Positions 45,218-55,834 of a DNA stretch of 64,000 bases are shown here, piece by piece (the stretch's first letter is position 1; each line of letters begins with the position of its first letter). Source of the stretch: Ficedula albicollis (taxonomy: Eukaryota > Chordata > Aves > Passeriformes > Muscicapidae); the NCBI RefSeq assembly GCF_000247815.1, contig NC_021677.1, positions 1,681,855-1,745,854 on the forward strand, written 5' to 3'. A program made the position numbers and the translations under genes. The notes beneath the pieces are model-generated. The model saw only the letters and a program-made list of their open reading frames with translations, had not been told where the DNA came from and made no database searches.

Positions 45218-45421
45218 AGCAGAACACCTGAATAGTTTTAAAGAGGCATTTTAAAAACAAACAAACAAACAAAAAAGCCAGCTCCCCTATCCCCTACTGT
45301 GTGAATACTAGGAGAAAGGAAGCAGAACACCTGAATAGTTTTAAAGAGGCATTTTAAAAACAAACAAACAAAAAAAAAGCCAGCTCCCCTATCCCCTACT
45401 GTGTGAATACTGGGGGAAAGG
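45218..45421. repeat. Tandem duplication, about 103-bp unit, two copies
   Basis: AGCAGAACACCTGAATAGTT starts at 45218 and 45321. The copies differ in the number of AAAC units and in AGGAGAAAGG versus GGGGGAAAGG. The second copy runs directly into the GGAAAA array, which likely grew from its 3' end. Confidence 0.92.
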
Positions 45422-45430
45422 AAAAAGGGG

Positions 45431-45524
45431 AAAAGGAAAAGGAAAAGGAAAAGGAAAAGGAAAAGGAAAAGGAAAAGGAAAAGGAAAAGGAAAAGGAAAA
45501 GGAAAAGGAAAAGGAAAAGGAAAG
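45431..45524. repeat. (GGAAAA)n hexanucleotide array
   Basis: About 15 near-perfect AAAAGG hexamers on the + strand. It is a polypurine tract, not the vertebrate telomere hexamer. Confidence 0.96.
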
Positions 45525-48358
45525 TTTATTTACACTAGAAGCATTTAAAGATAATTTTTCCCCATTATGACTTTTACAATCATCACACTGGCAAAACTGT
45601 AGAAACTAGAGTTTACCTCCTAGCAGCTAAACTAAGGAGTGTCATTTTGTAATATCTTGTTTCTGCCTAAGAAATTTTTTTCCTGCCTAGCATAAACTCC
45701 CACGTTATAAAATTCAATTCTCTTTGAAATTCAAATTAGTGCAGCTTTTTTCAGCTTGAAGACTCCACCCTGATTGTTATGAGAAAAAGAGCCAAAATCC
45801 AGCAAGCATGCAAACACAGTGGAAGCAGAGTCATCTCCCCTTGTTGCCTTTCCATGGGCATTTCAAAAATGACTGTTAACTTTGTTTTGGGGAGCTTAAA
45901 ATTTTTTAATTCATCTTACAGATTGTTCAAGAGTACCATCCCATCAATTAAAGGGGAATTAGGTGAACTAGAACAGTCAAAATTGCAAACAAAGCTGAAA
46001 AAGTTTGTCGAGTTTGCAAACAGCAAGAAAAATTACACAGATTGTTTCATTGTGCCATGCAAAACTATTTTACCAAACATCTCAGGCAGGGTACCATTAT
46101 GATACTTGTGAGTTTTCCTTTAGCATCCATAAGATAAGAAATTCTATTAAATCTATTTGTAAAATTTAGAAAAGAATATAAGGCATCTAATCAAAGCCTA
46201 CAGGGAAAAAAAAACAATTAGAGAATAAAAAGGATTTGTTCACTATTTAGCAAAGCAAAACATTGTAATATTACAAAATATCAGGGGGAAAGGCTTCAAA
46301 AAGAATGCCAGTGCAGTCAAATAAAAACTGTAGGCTGTAAAAGCTTTTTCATATTTTAAATTTTTTTTATATTAACAAAAATCCATTCTAATAAAAAGAG
46401 TTTGACAAAGTATTCCCAGTAAAGGATTAAAGCTCTGCTTAGTGAGTTTAAGCCATAAATCGTTGTCAATTATTTTTTTCTCTATTATGCTTTCTCCCAT
46501 TCAGAATGCCTTGACCATGGAATGGTTATACATAAAATGCAACAGTGTGATGGAAAATCAAACCTGAATTACACAAAACACTGAACATTTCCTGGTATGA
46601 ATGAAATAAATCCGTAATCTTTAGGGAGAAATTGAAATTGCTCCACATTCTGCAACAGACCAGGAATACAGAAGCGTACACAGCAATGTTCTAAATCTTT
46701 GCAGAAAGACTGCTGAACTCTACAAAACCCAGACCCCAACAACAACCCTCCCCCCAAGCTTCTAAAAAACCCCAAAAGCTCTGATAAAACTCAGGGATTG
46801 TATCAGCTGATGTTGTCCAACCCAACCTGCTGGTTTAGGGATGATCCTCCTCAGGGACAAAAGGACAACAGGCTGTAATTGTCAAGGTTAGCTACAATCC
46901 CAGGCTTACACACCAGGATTACACACCTGAATTCTCCTCTGCTGGATGGGCTTTATTTGGCAATGAGAGATTAAAAGTAGCAGCCAGGGGCTCAGCTCTA
47001 ATACCTAAATCTGAAGGTGTTTTTAAAGTGCACACACAGCTCTAATACCTAAATCTGAAGGTGTTTTTGAAGTACACACTTCCAGAACGTGCATCAGAGC
47101 TGCTTCCCCTCTAAGTGTAATCCTCTTTGTGTTTTCTGTACCTCACTGAACTCAAAGCTTCTGAGAGTAAAAATATTCTGTATCTGCCACCTTTATCCTA
47201 AATTTAGCTTCAAAGGGCCCCTCCTGGGGACACCACATCACAATTTATGATACACTGTTCATTCTATTGGATCCTTTCATCCTGTTTTCTTTCCAAAGCC
47301 ACAACGTACAAGCACAATTTCTGGTTTTAAGTTTGTATTAGCCATTCCTTTCATTGTATAACATATTTGAACTTGGAATATTCAAATGTTCCAGATCATG
47401 AAATGGCTCTGAGATATATTAGATCACTGTGAGATGACAAAATATAAAACCACTGCTCAATAAATGATGTTTAAGTTGATTATTTTGAAAAAATTGCTAA
47501 GCAATTACTTTATGCCACTATGCTTATCAAGTCTAGTCCAGTATCTGTTCTTAGGGATAAATGGCCTCTTTATTTAATTGGAGTTTAATTTGTACCTAAG
47601 GAACATTGTGACTACTCGTTACACACACAAGCATGAGGTTAAATAATTGCTTAAAAACCAAATTTGCTTGTGCAAATCTCAACTGTTCTTGTAAAAGCCA
47701 GCCAGCGAGCAACAGCAACAAAAGACTTAAAAATAAATTACTGTTGCAGAGAATTGTCTTTCTTGGCTAGGTACTTAAGACTCCAAATGTACATGTAACA
47801 GTATTTAATACAGATCCTAAAATTCACATACACTTTTGGCTGTTTGTTGTGACCACAGAAGTATCATCCTGAAAATGAGTGAAGCTGATCCAATGCCCAG
47901 TGTTGACTGCTCAGGACTGAGGTTGTACCAAGGACAAAACTGCTCATAAGACACCATAAAGCATTAATAAACTCATGTAGCCTCAGGTTTATCCTACTGG
48001 TAATTTTTGCTTAAGATACCTTTTAGCAAAAGTCAAAAAAATGTCATTTCGTTTCTCAATTCCCAGTAAGCACTGAATTGAAACAAGCAATTAAACTGTT
48101 GTAACCAGGAATGGAGATCATAATCCTGTTTGTTGTAGGATACACCCTGTTACAAGTTTAGTTTTCCGCCAGATTTTCATTGTTTCAACAGGTATAAAAA
48201 TCAGCTGCGTTGTGCCACATCCTCACCAGTCAGCAATTATCCCCAATAGGGACATTAATTCTCAAGACCAGCTTTACAGTGTTTGAATTCCTCTAAGCCC
48301 AATTACTCTATTATATCAGAGAGCTTTGACAAAGTAGGAATTAATGCACTTGTCACAT
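45525..48358. other. No supported feature except a small duplication
   Basis: AT-rich DNA. A 107-codon plus-strand frame from 45779 contains charged helical-looking sequence (KGELGELEQSKLQTKLKKF) after an acceptor-like TTCATCTTACAG at about 45921, but no donor is evident, so it is not called. The 44-bp duplication at 46993 is listed separately. Confidence 0.45.
46993..47080. repeat. 44-bp tandem duplication, two copies
   Basis: CAGCTCTAATACCTAAATCT starts at 46993 and 47037. The copies differ at TTTTTAAAGTG versus TTTTTGAAGTA. Confidence 0.88.
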
Positions 48359-48403
48359 CCAATCAGCAAATAAAAACTGGGGCTCAGAAAAGCTGTATAA
48401 ATA
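48359..48403 (+). promoter_or_regulatory. CCAAT and TATA-like promoter elements
   Basis: CCAATCA at 48359-48365 is followed 33 bases later by TATAAATA at 48396-48403. A start of transcription about 25-30 bases downstream would fall near 48425-48430, in CCTTTTCCAGCCACAG. The same stretch could instead be a splice acceptor. Such boxes occur by chance in AT-rich DNA, and it is their order and spacing that make this worth listing. Confidence 0.3.
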
Positions 48404-48559
48404 AACTGTAACATCACCTTTTCCAGCCACAGTTGCTCTGCCAGAGGTCATCCTCAGAACATGGTTTGAGGGAGACCTGGATATAGAAATCACATCAAAG
48501 CTGACCTTTGAGGAAAATCAAACAGCAGTAATGAGATTATCCACACAGAGCCAGCCCAC

Positions 48560-48781
48560 ATGGCACTGAGTGCTCTGCAGAGTGAATTAAGGAGGAAATA
48601 CCAACACCTGGGTTGCATTTTTATGTGCTGGGCAGAAAACTCCCAACCTGACACTTGGCTGGGATTAGTTCAGGTGCTTCAGACACCCTCCCAGCTGCCA
48701 GATTTCTGTCTTCTTCAACCTGTTCTGGAAGAACTGCAGGGAATTGATACCTTGGTGCTGGATTTCTGCTGCCAGGAATAA
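48560..48781 (+). CDS. Possible small ORF, 73 codons, with overlapping AATAAA
   Basis: ATG at 48560 in CCCACATGG, stop TAA at 48779-48781 inside AATAAA (48777-48782). The peptide begins MALSALQSELRRKYQHLG and ends LEELQGIDTLVLDFCCQE, with no low-complexity sequence. It lies about 130 bases below the predicted start site. A second plus-strand frame from the AG at 48426 (TVALPEVILRTWFEGD) runs to a TGA near 48569. No family is recognised. A solo-LTR-like or chance origin is possible. Confidence 0.25.
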   Translation: MALSALQSELRRKYQHLGCIFMCWAENSQPDTWLGLVQVLQTPSQLPDFCLLQPVLEELQGIDTLVLDFCCQE

Positions 48782-49300
48782 AAACTGTTTGTAAAGATGC
48801 CTGTTTGAGCTGTGTGATGGTGTTTGCACCAGTGATAAGGGTGATGATTGGCTGTTATGTGTGATTTATAAACATCATAAATGTCTTCAGGAAATTGTGG
48901 GTATTCTAACATTATTTACCTGAAAACAATGAAGAAATTTGACCTGAAGACTGTTAGTGTTCAGTGACCTATTACACACTTGTATATCTGAAAATACTGA
49001 ATCTATTAGAAAAGTAGGAACCATGTATTCCCTTTTAATTAAAGGATATTGTCTTCAAATTCATTGATTTGTTTCAGATGCAAGCCAGAGCTATGAAAAA
49101 TATTGTTCAGATAAATTTTAATAAATAATTTTCTATGTCTTTTCCTTCAGCATTTTCCACTGTGTACATTTCATTGTATTTTTTGCCTAAATTATTTCCA
49201 CCACACTGTCGTTTATTTTCCTCTTGTGGATTTGGGTATTTCAAGCAGATAATCAAAAAATAAATGTTTTGGGAGCTTCTTTGGTGTTTTGGTTTTAAAA
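48782..49300. other. No supported feature
   Basis: AT-rich sequence between the small ORF and the next homopolymer tract. Nothing is visible. Confidence 0.6.
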
Positions 49301-49656
<356 letters not shown>

Positions 49657-51519
49657 CCTTGTGATTATGTGGCACGTTTGATTTTTACTGCTGGGATATC
49701 AAGAAAACAACCTAACTTAAAAACTAAACAAACCCACTTTTAATCAACTGTAGTGATATCAGCCAGTATTAGCTGTCAGTTTGACTTTACAGTAGGATTC
49801 AATGGACTGAAATATCATTTCATAACACACTAAAAGAAACAAAATGTGTAAAATACGAATTTATAAATGGTACAAAATAGAACAAGTTATTTGCTCAATA
49901 CATCAATTTCTTTCTGAGTAAACCAACCATAAATTGATGGGAGAATAGAGAGGGAAGACAAAAAACTGTTTTTGAGATCAGAATATTATAATTACTCATT
50001 ATAAATCATGTACTAGTCCACCTCTGATTTTCCATTGAATTATATTTTGGTTTAACACAGGTCATTTGGATAAGAGAATAGCCAGAACAATCCCTACCTG
50101 ATGTAAGAAAGAATCAAAGTGACTTATAGCAAGTATGAAAGTAAAAAAAAATATATATATTTTTTTCAGTTAGAACCTTTTCTGAACAATGACTGGAAGA
50201 TTTGCCACTGGGTAATTTTTAGCTTACTTTCCAATTTTAATTGATTCTGATTTTACCCAGAGTATTACTGAATCTAGATTTAGGGCAGACATTAAAAAAA
50301 AAAAAAAAAGAATTATCTTGATCACTGGTGCAGTCAAATATCCAGATCCAAGGCAGGCTTTTAAAGGTAACACATTTTCTGAGGATTCAAACAGGTACCA
50401 AGGACCTTTTTCAAAATTGCCTCATCACTTAACACGTGGAATTTCAGCAGAGGTAGGCATTTCACTGTAGCACCAAAAAAAAACAACAACCAAACAAAAA
50501 AAAAAAAAAAACAAAAACAACAAAACAAACCAGCAAGTGTCTCTCACCCCTCACAGTGTCATTTTCACTTACATGGAGCACCCTGTAAAATTATTTAATT
50601 GCTTCTCCTACATCCTGAACTTGCTTTCATGCAAGATTTTAAGAAATTAACTTAGCTTTGATGCTTTTCTTCACTTTCATTCTGCTTCTGTGTAACAATG
50701 GAGATAATTAGTGTATGATTCCATTTTAAGAAAGCAGCCAAAATAGTAAATAATTTGATTAAAGTTTTCTGAGGCTGGTGAAACACACACTTTACAAGGC
50801 ATTTGGGCTGAAAATTTCTAACGTTTAAAACTGAAAAGAAAAAGGAATGTTATTTCTGTCTGGCAGAAGGGACACTAAAATCCACGTACAAAGTTTTCGT
50901 CATGTTTCAGAATTGGCCTCTTCACTGTGAAACATCACAGTAATGGATTTCTGAAGTTTATTTGTGGTCAGGTAAAACTGAGAGCTTGTGCTTTTCCCTC
51001 CAGAGATATGAAGGGAATTTCAGTATCATGATATTAGACAGAAGTTTGTACATAACTAAAATTTTCTTTCACTATTCCATTGACATATCACTTCCTTGAA
51101 GCTATAATGATTTCATGACTTTTTTTTTTTTTCAGCTAAAAATTATGACTAAAACCAAAAACTTAATTTCTCACTGATTGTAGCTCAAACACAGATCATG
51201 GAATCCTAATAAAAATCAATCCTGAAACAGCAGGGAATTTATGAGTCTTCTCAAATTTTAGACATGAGCTTGGAAGTTTCTTGTCAATGTGCATGACCAG
51301 GACACAGAGCACAGCAAAGAAATTACAGTGCCTAGAGATGGAAATGGAGAAATCTGCGCAAATAAAAGATACGTTGAAGGAAATAAACCATGGCAAGGAC
51401 GTAACGCAGCTTGGATGTATCCTGATGAGGGAAAAGGGAAAAGGATTTATAAAGCTTTACCAGCTGAGCTTGCTTTCTACTCTTGTTGGTGCCTAAGAGG
51501 TTAAGAGTTTATTAGCGCA
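49657..51519. other. No supported feature
   Basis: AT-rich DNA with A-rich simple stretches at 50294-50309 and 50475-50530. No convincing gene. Confidence 0.6.
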
Positions 51520-51888
51520 AACAGAGCGAGGGAGCGGGGAAAGGCGCTGCCTGCAGCTCCCCGAGCCTCGCTTGAGATCCTTTTCAATTACCATCCATTT
51601 CTCCTTTACAGAGGGACAAGCCCAGGGAGGAGTGGAAGCGGGTCGGGGCGGCGAGTGACAATGACGGCGCGGCGGGCGCGGCGCCCCGCGGCGATCCCAT
51701 CTGCTGTCATTAAGGTGCGCGCTCAGACATGAACGAGCGCCTGTCGCCGCGCTGACAGGGCATCAGCCGGGGATGGGCTTTTTTGGGGCTTGATTCTATA
51801 AAAAATTTTAAATTACATGTGGCAGTGCATAGCCATCAATCTCTCTAAAAGGGAACTAGCATATTTCTCAGCTCATGCAATATGAATC

Positions 51889-51922
<34 letters not shown>

Positions 51923-52260
51923 AAACAAATCAGAAATGTCAAAATCCGAACCCTGCGCTGTCACCTGCGCTGAGCGAACGTCCCCCTGCCCCAGCGTGAC
52001 AGTGACAGGCTCCTACCTGCGATCTCGGGCGCAACAGACACAGGTTTTAAATGGCTTTGTCTGTCCTCGCTCTTGGATTAAAGCGCAGCTTTAATTGCGG
52101 CCCTTTTGCCTGGGCAAGCTGAGCGGTCCGAAGCTCGTTAAGCGCCGAACCCAACAGTGATGATAATTATAAAAAATAAACTAACAAGGCGATGTTTTAA
52201 TTTCAAAGATAAACGGGTGCTGCTCCCCGGCGGGACGAACCCGATCAAACCAGGACAAAT
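51520..52260. promoter_or_regulatory. CpG-rich block, candidate promoter or enhancer
   Basis: The sequence changes abruptly to CG-dense DNA, densest at about 51635-51760 (for example GGCGGGCGCGGCGCCCCGCG). It continues as CG-rich single-copy sequence to the start of the minisatellite, interrupted by A31 at 51891-51921. It contains TTTAATTG, GGATTAAAG and CTTTGTC-type motifs, seen often in developmental enhancers, but these are short. A plus-strand ATG at 51661 opens a short GC-rich frame that could end at ATTAAG/GTGCGC. This is not enough to call an exon. It lies upstream, in transcript sense, of the minus-strand exon candidates and could be their promoter. That link is inference. Confidence 0.5.
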
Positions 52261-52270
52261 AATGGATTCA

Positions 52271-53990
52271 TACCCGGCTCCCTGCCCCGCTCCATACCCG
52301 GCTCCATGGACAGCCCGGCTCCATACCCGGCTCCCTGCCCCGCTCCATACCCGGCTCCATGGACAGCCCGGCTCCATACCCGGCTCCCTGCCCCGCTCCA
52401 TACCCGGCTCCATGGACAGCCCGGCTCCATACCCGGCTCCCTGCCCCGCTCCATACCCGGCTCCATGGACAGCCCGGCTCCATACCCGGCTCCCTGCCCC
52501 GCTCCATACCCGGCTCCATGGACAGCCCGGCTCCATACCCGGCTCCCTGCCCCGCTCCATACCCGGCTCCATGGACAGCCCGGCTCCATACCCGGCTCCC
52601 TGCCCCGCTCCATACCCGGCTCCATGGACAGCCCGGCTCCATACCCGGCTCCCTGCCCCGCTCCATACCCGGCTCCATGGACAGCCCGGCTCCATACCCG
52701 GCTCCCTGCCCCGCTCCATACCCGGCTCCATGGACAGCCCGGCTCCATACCCGGCTCCCTGCCCCGCTCCATACCCGGCTCCATGGACAGCCCGGCTCCA
52801 TACCCGGCTCCCTGCCCCGCTCCATACCCGGCTCCATGGACAGCCCGGCTCCATACCCGGCTCCCTGCCCCGCTCCATACCCGGCTCCATGGACAGCCCG
52901 GCTCCATACCCGGCTCCCTGCCCCGCTCCATACCCGGCTCCATGGACAGCCCGGCTCCATACCCGGCTCCCTGCCCCGCTCCATACCCGGCTCCATGGAC
53001 AGCCCGGCTCCATACCCGGCTCCCTGCCCCGCTCCATACCCGGCTCCATGGACAGCCCGGCTCCATACCCGGCTCCCTGCCCCGCTCCATACCCGGCTCC
53101 ATGGACAGCCCGGCTCCATACCCGGCTCCCTGCCCCGCTCCATACCCGGCTCCATGGACAGCCCGGCTCCATACCCGGCTCCCTGCCCCGCTCCATACCC
53201 GGCTCCATGGACAGCCCGGCTCCATACCCGGCTCCCTGCCCCGCTCCATACCCGGCTCCATGGACAGCCCGGCTCCATACCCGGCTCCCTGCCCCGCTCC
53301 ATACCCGGCTCCATGGACAGCCCGGCTCCATACCCGGCTCCCTGCCCCGCTCCATACCCGGCTCCATGGACAGCCCGGCTCCATACCCGGCTCCCTGCCC
53401 CGCTCCATACCCGGCTCCATGGACAGCCCGGCTCCATGGACAGCCCGGCTCCGTACCCGGCTCCCTGCCCCGCTCCATACCCGGCTCCATGGACAGCCCG
53501 GCTCCATGGACAGCCCGGCTCCGTACCCGGCTCCCTGCCCCGCTCCATACCCGGCTCCATGGACAGCCCGGCTCCATGGACAGCCCGGCTCCGTACCCGG
53601 CTCCCTGCCCCGCTCCATACCCGGCTCCATGGACAGCCCGGCTCCATGGACAGCCCGGCTCCGTACCCGGCTCCCTGCCCCGCTCCATACCCGGCTCCAT
53701 GGACAGCCCGACTCCATACCCGACTCCATGCCCCGCTCCATACCCGGCTCCATGGACAGCCCGGCTCCATGGACAGCCCGGCTCCGTACCCGGCTCCCTG
53801 CCCCGCTCCATACCCGGCTCCATGGACAGCCCGGCTCCATGGACAGCCCGGCTCCGTACCCGGCTCCCTGCCCCGCTCCATACCCGGCTCCATGGACAGC
53901 CCGGCTCCATACCCGGCTCCCTGCCCCGCTCCATACCCGGCTCCATGGACAGCCCGGCTCCACAGCCCCGGCTCCACAGCCCGGCTCCTC
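52271..53990. repeat. 53-bp minisatellite, about 1.7 kb
   Basis: The unit is four related 12-mers plus a pentamer: CCCGGCTCCATA, CCCGGCTCCCTG, CCCCGCTCCATA, CCCGGCTCCATG, GACAG. From 52271 to about 53415 the 53-bp units look identical. After that, six units gain an extra CCCGGCTCCATGGACAG, making 70 bp, together with a CATA to CGTA change. One further unit near 53708-53735 carries several substitutions. Decay at the right end (CACAGCCCCGGCTCC) marks the boundary. No stop trinucleotide exists in any frame on either strand, so all six frames are open over about 1.7 kb, which is a composition effect and not evidence for a protein. Confidence 0.96.
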
Positions 53991-55616
53991 ATCCAGACTC
54001 TAATACTTTCAGCTCCAATATTTTCTTCACATCTTCACCTTCATAACATAACATGTTCAAGAATCCAGCTGGGAAAACAATTCCTTGGGGTTTTTTACTT
54101 AAAATAAGGGGAATTGGGGAAATAATATGTGGATGAGGTGTTAAAGACAGGGACTACTTAAACTTGTTTGTCCCTAAAATAAAATGTATATGTGTCATCA
54201 TGCCCATCTTATCTACTCACACCCCATTTTACCACTTCGTTAAATTTTCCTCCTAATCAGACTTAGCAGAGGCACATTGGGTAAAAATGTGTGAAGGCTT
54301 TTGGGGTAGAAAAAAAAATCTATATATTCTCATTTGTGCTCAAGAATGGAGAGTATATGTATGCACGTATGTAGCTTCTATATTTCTAAATAATCCACCC
54401 ACATGCTGATGATGGCAATTTTTGGATATTAAATTATTAAATATTGGACATTAACTAGACATCCAACAATGTTTCCATATTGTTATGCCAATTTTCTTGC
54501 TATTCCAATACCTATGAATTAATCAATATTAATTAACATTAAATTCAAATCTATCTTTGAAGTGTGTAACGATTGGTCATGGAAAGATAAAGACAATACC
54601 CTAATATTTGTTGTTCACTTAATCTTACTTGCTTTTTCAGCCTGTAGCAAGATGAAAACATGCATTTTATTGTCTGAAATCTAAGGTTTTCTCTAAACAT
54701 ATTTTTAAGTTCATTTGAATCACTAATTTACATATTATATATATATATGGAATCCAGTCTAATGTAGTGGTTTAGGATTTTTCTGCAAGCTATAGGTTGA
54801 GATAAACATCAGCCTGAGGCTATTCACACTGGCTTTATGATAAGGCATTTTGCATCATTCTTTTTTTATTATTTTTTTGAGAATAAACAGCTCAGACAGC
54901 TTCCTAGTTTATATCAAGACCTTCATTACTATTAGCAGGAACTGAAACCCAAACAGCCATCATGGTCACTTAAATAAGAAGGATTGTAGCATGAATTTCA
55001 ATGCAAAAATAATTTCCATGCAAAAAAAATTGTTATGTTCTGATTGTAATGAAAACATTGTAGTAATGGGATATATGACACACATTGGAAAAGCATAAAA
55101 TAGTGCTTCAAGACTGACAGATTAATTGTTAGAGGTCCAAAGTTAGAGGAAAATCAAGTAGTTTTATTGGTGATAAAATAAATTCAGGAAAAAAGCAGGA
55201 GAGAAATCTATATCTAGCACCAGAAATCCCTGAGCCAAACAAAGAAACAACCTGTGACATTTGAAATGACAACCACATCTCCAACAGCAGCCAAAAGATT
55301 GGGACTAAGGAAATCCTGGACTGTAAATATGATAACTGCACCACTTCATTTGTGCCTTGTCTTCATTTTTTGTTGTCTTTACTCAGAGTCAGGATTAAAA
55401 TCATGAAGGAGATTAATTTTCTCATGTTGGGGCTTGGTTGTTTATTAATCTTATTTAAAGTACAGAGAGTTTTGAGCACAATGGAGGTGAACCTAGCTAG
55501 TTACAAGGTTTTTTAAAGCTAAACAGTCCACTAGAGAATTAACACCTATAATATTTATATTTTTGACTGAATAACCAAACACCTGTGACCCACAGTACAG
55601 CACTAATAATTTAACT
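53991..55616. other. No supported feature
   Basis: AT-rich DNA with small TA repeats (about 54735). Nothing else is visible. Confidence 0.6.
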
Positions 55617-55834
55617 AACAATTACAACCTGAAACCATGAAGAAGAAGGAAGAAGAAGAGACAACACCCCAAACCCCCCATCTTGTTTCATATTTATTAT
55701 GTATTATTATATTTTAAAACCTTCGAACAATTACAACCTGAAACCATGAAGAAGAAGAAGAAGAAGACACAACACCCCAAACCCCCCATCTTGTTTCATA
55801 TTTATTATGTATTATTATATTTTAAAACCTTCGA
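55617..55834. repeat. Tandem duplication, 109-bp unit, two copies
   Basis: AACAATTACAACCTGAAACC starts at 55617 and 55726. Both copies contain a GAA-rich stretch and end TTTTAAAACCTTCG. They differ mainly in the GAA-rich part. Confidence 0.93.

Noticed and set aside
45431..45524. Interstitial telomere repeat
   Set aside because: The unit is AAAAGG, not TTAGGG/CCCTAA.
45779..46102. 107-codon plus-strand ORF with charged helix
   Set aside because: There is an acceptor-like site but no donor. The length is not unusual for AT-rich DNA.
46795..46880. CR1-like TTGTCCAACCCAACCTG segment
   Set aside because: Only a short resemblance, with the rest not following CR1.
52138..54107. Reading frames of 565-629 codons over the 53-bp minisatellite
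   Set aside because: All six frames are open because the unit lacks stop trinucleotides. No frame is preferred and no start or splice context supports one.
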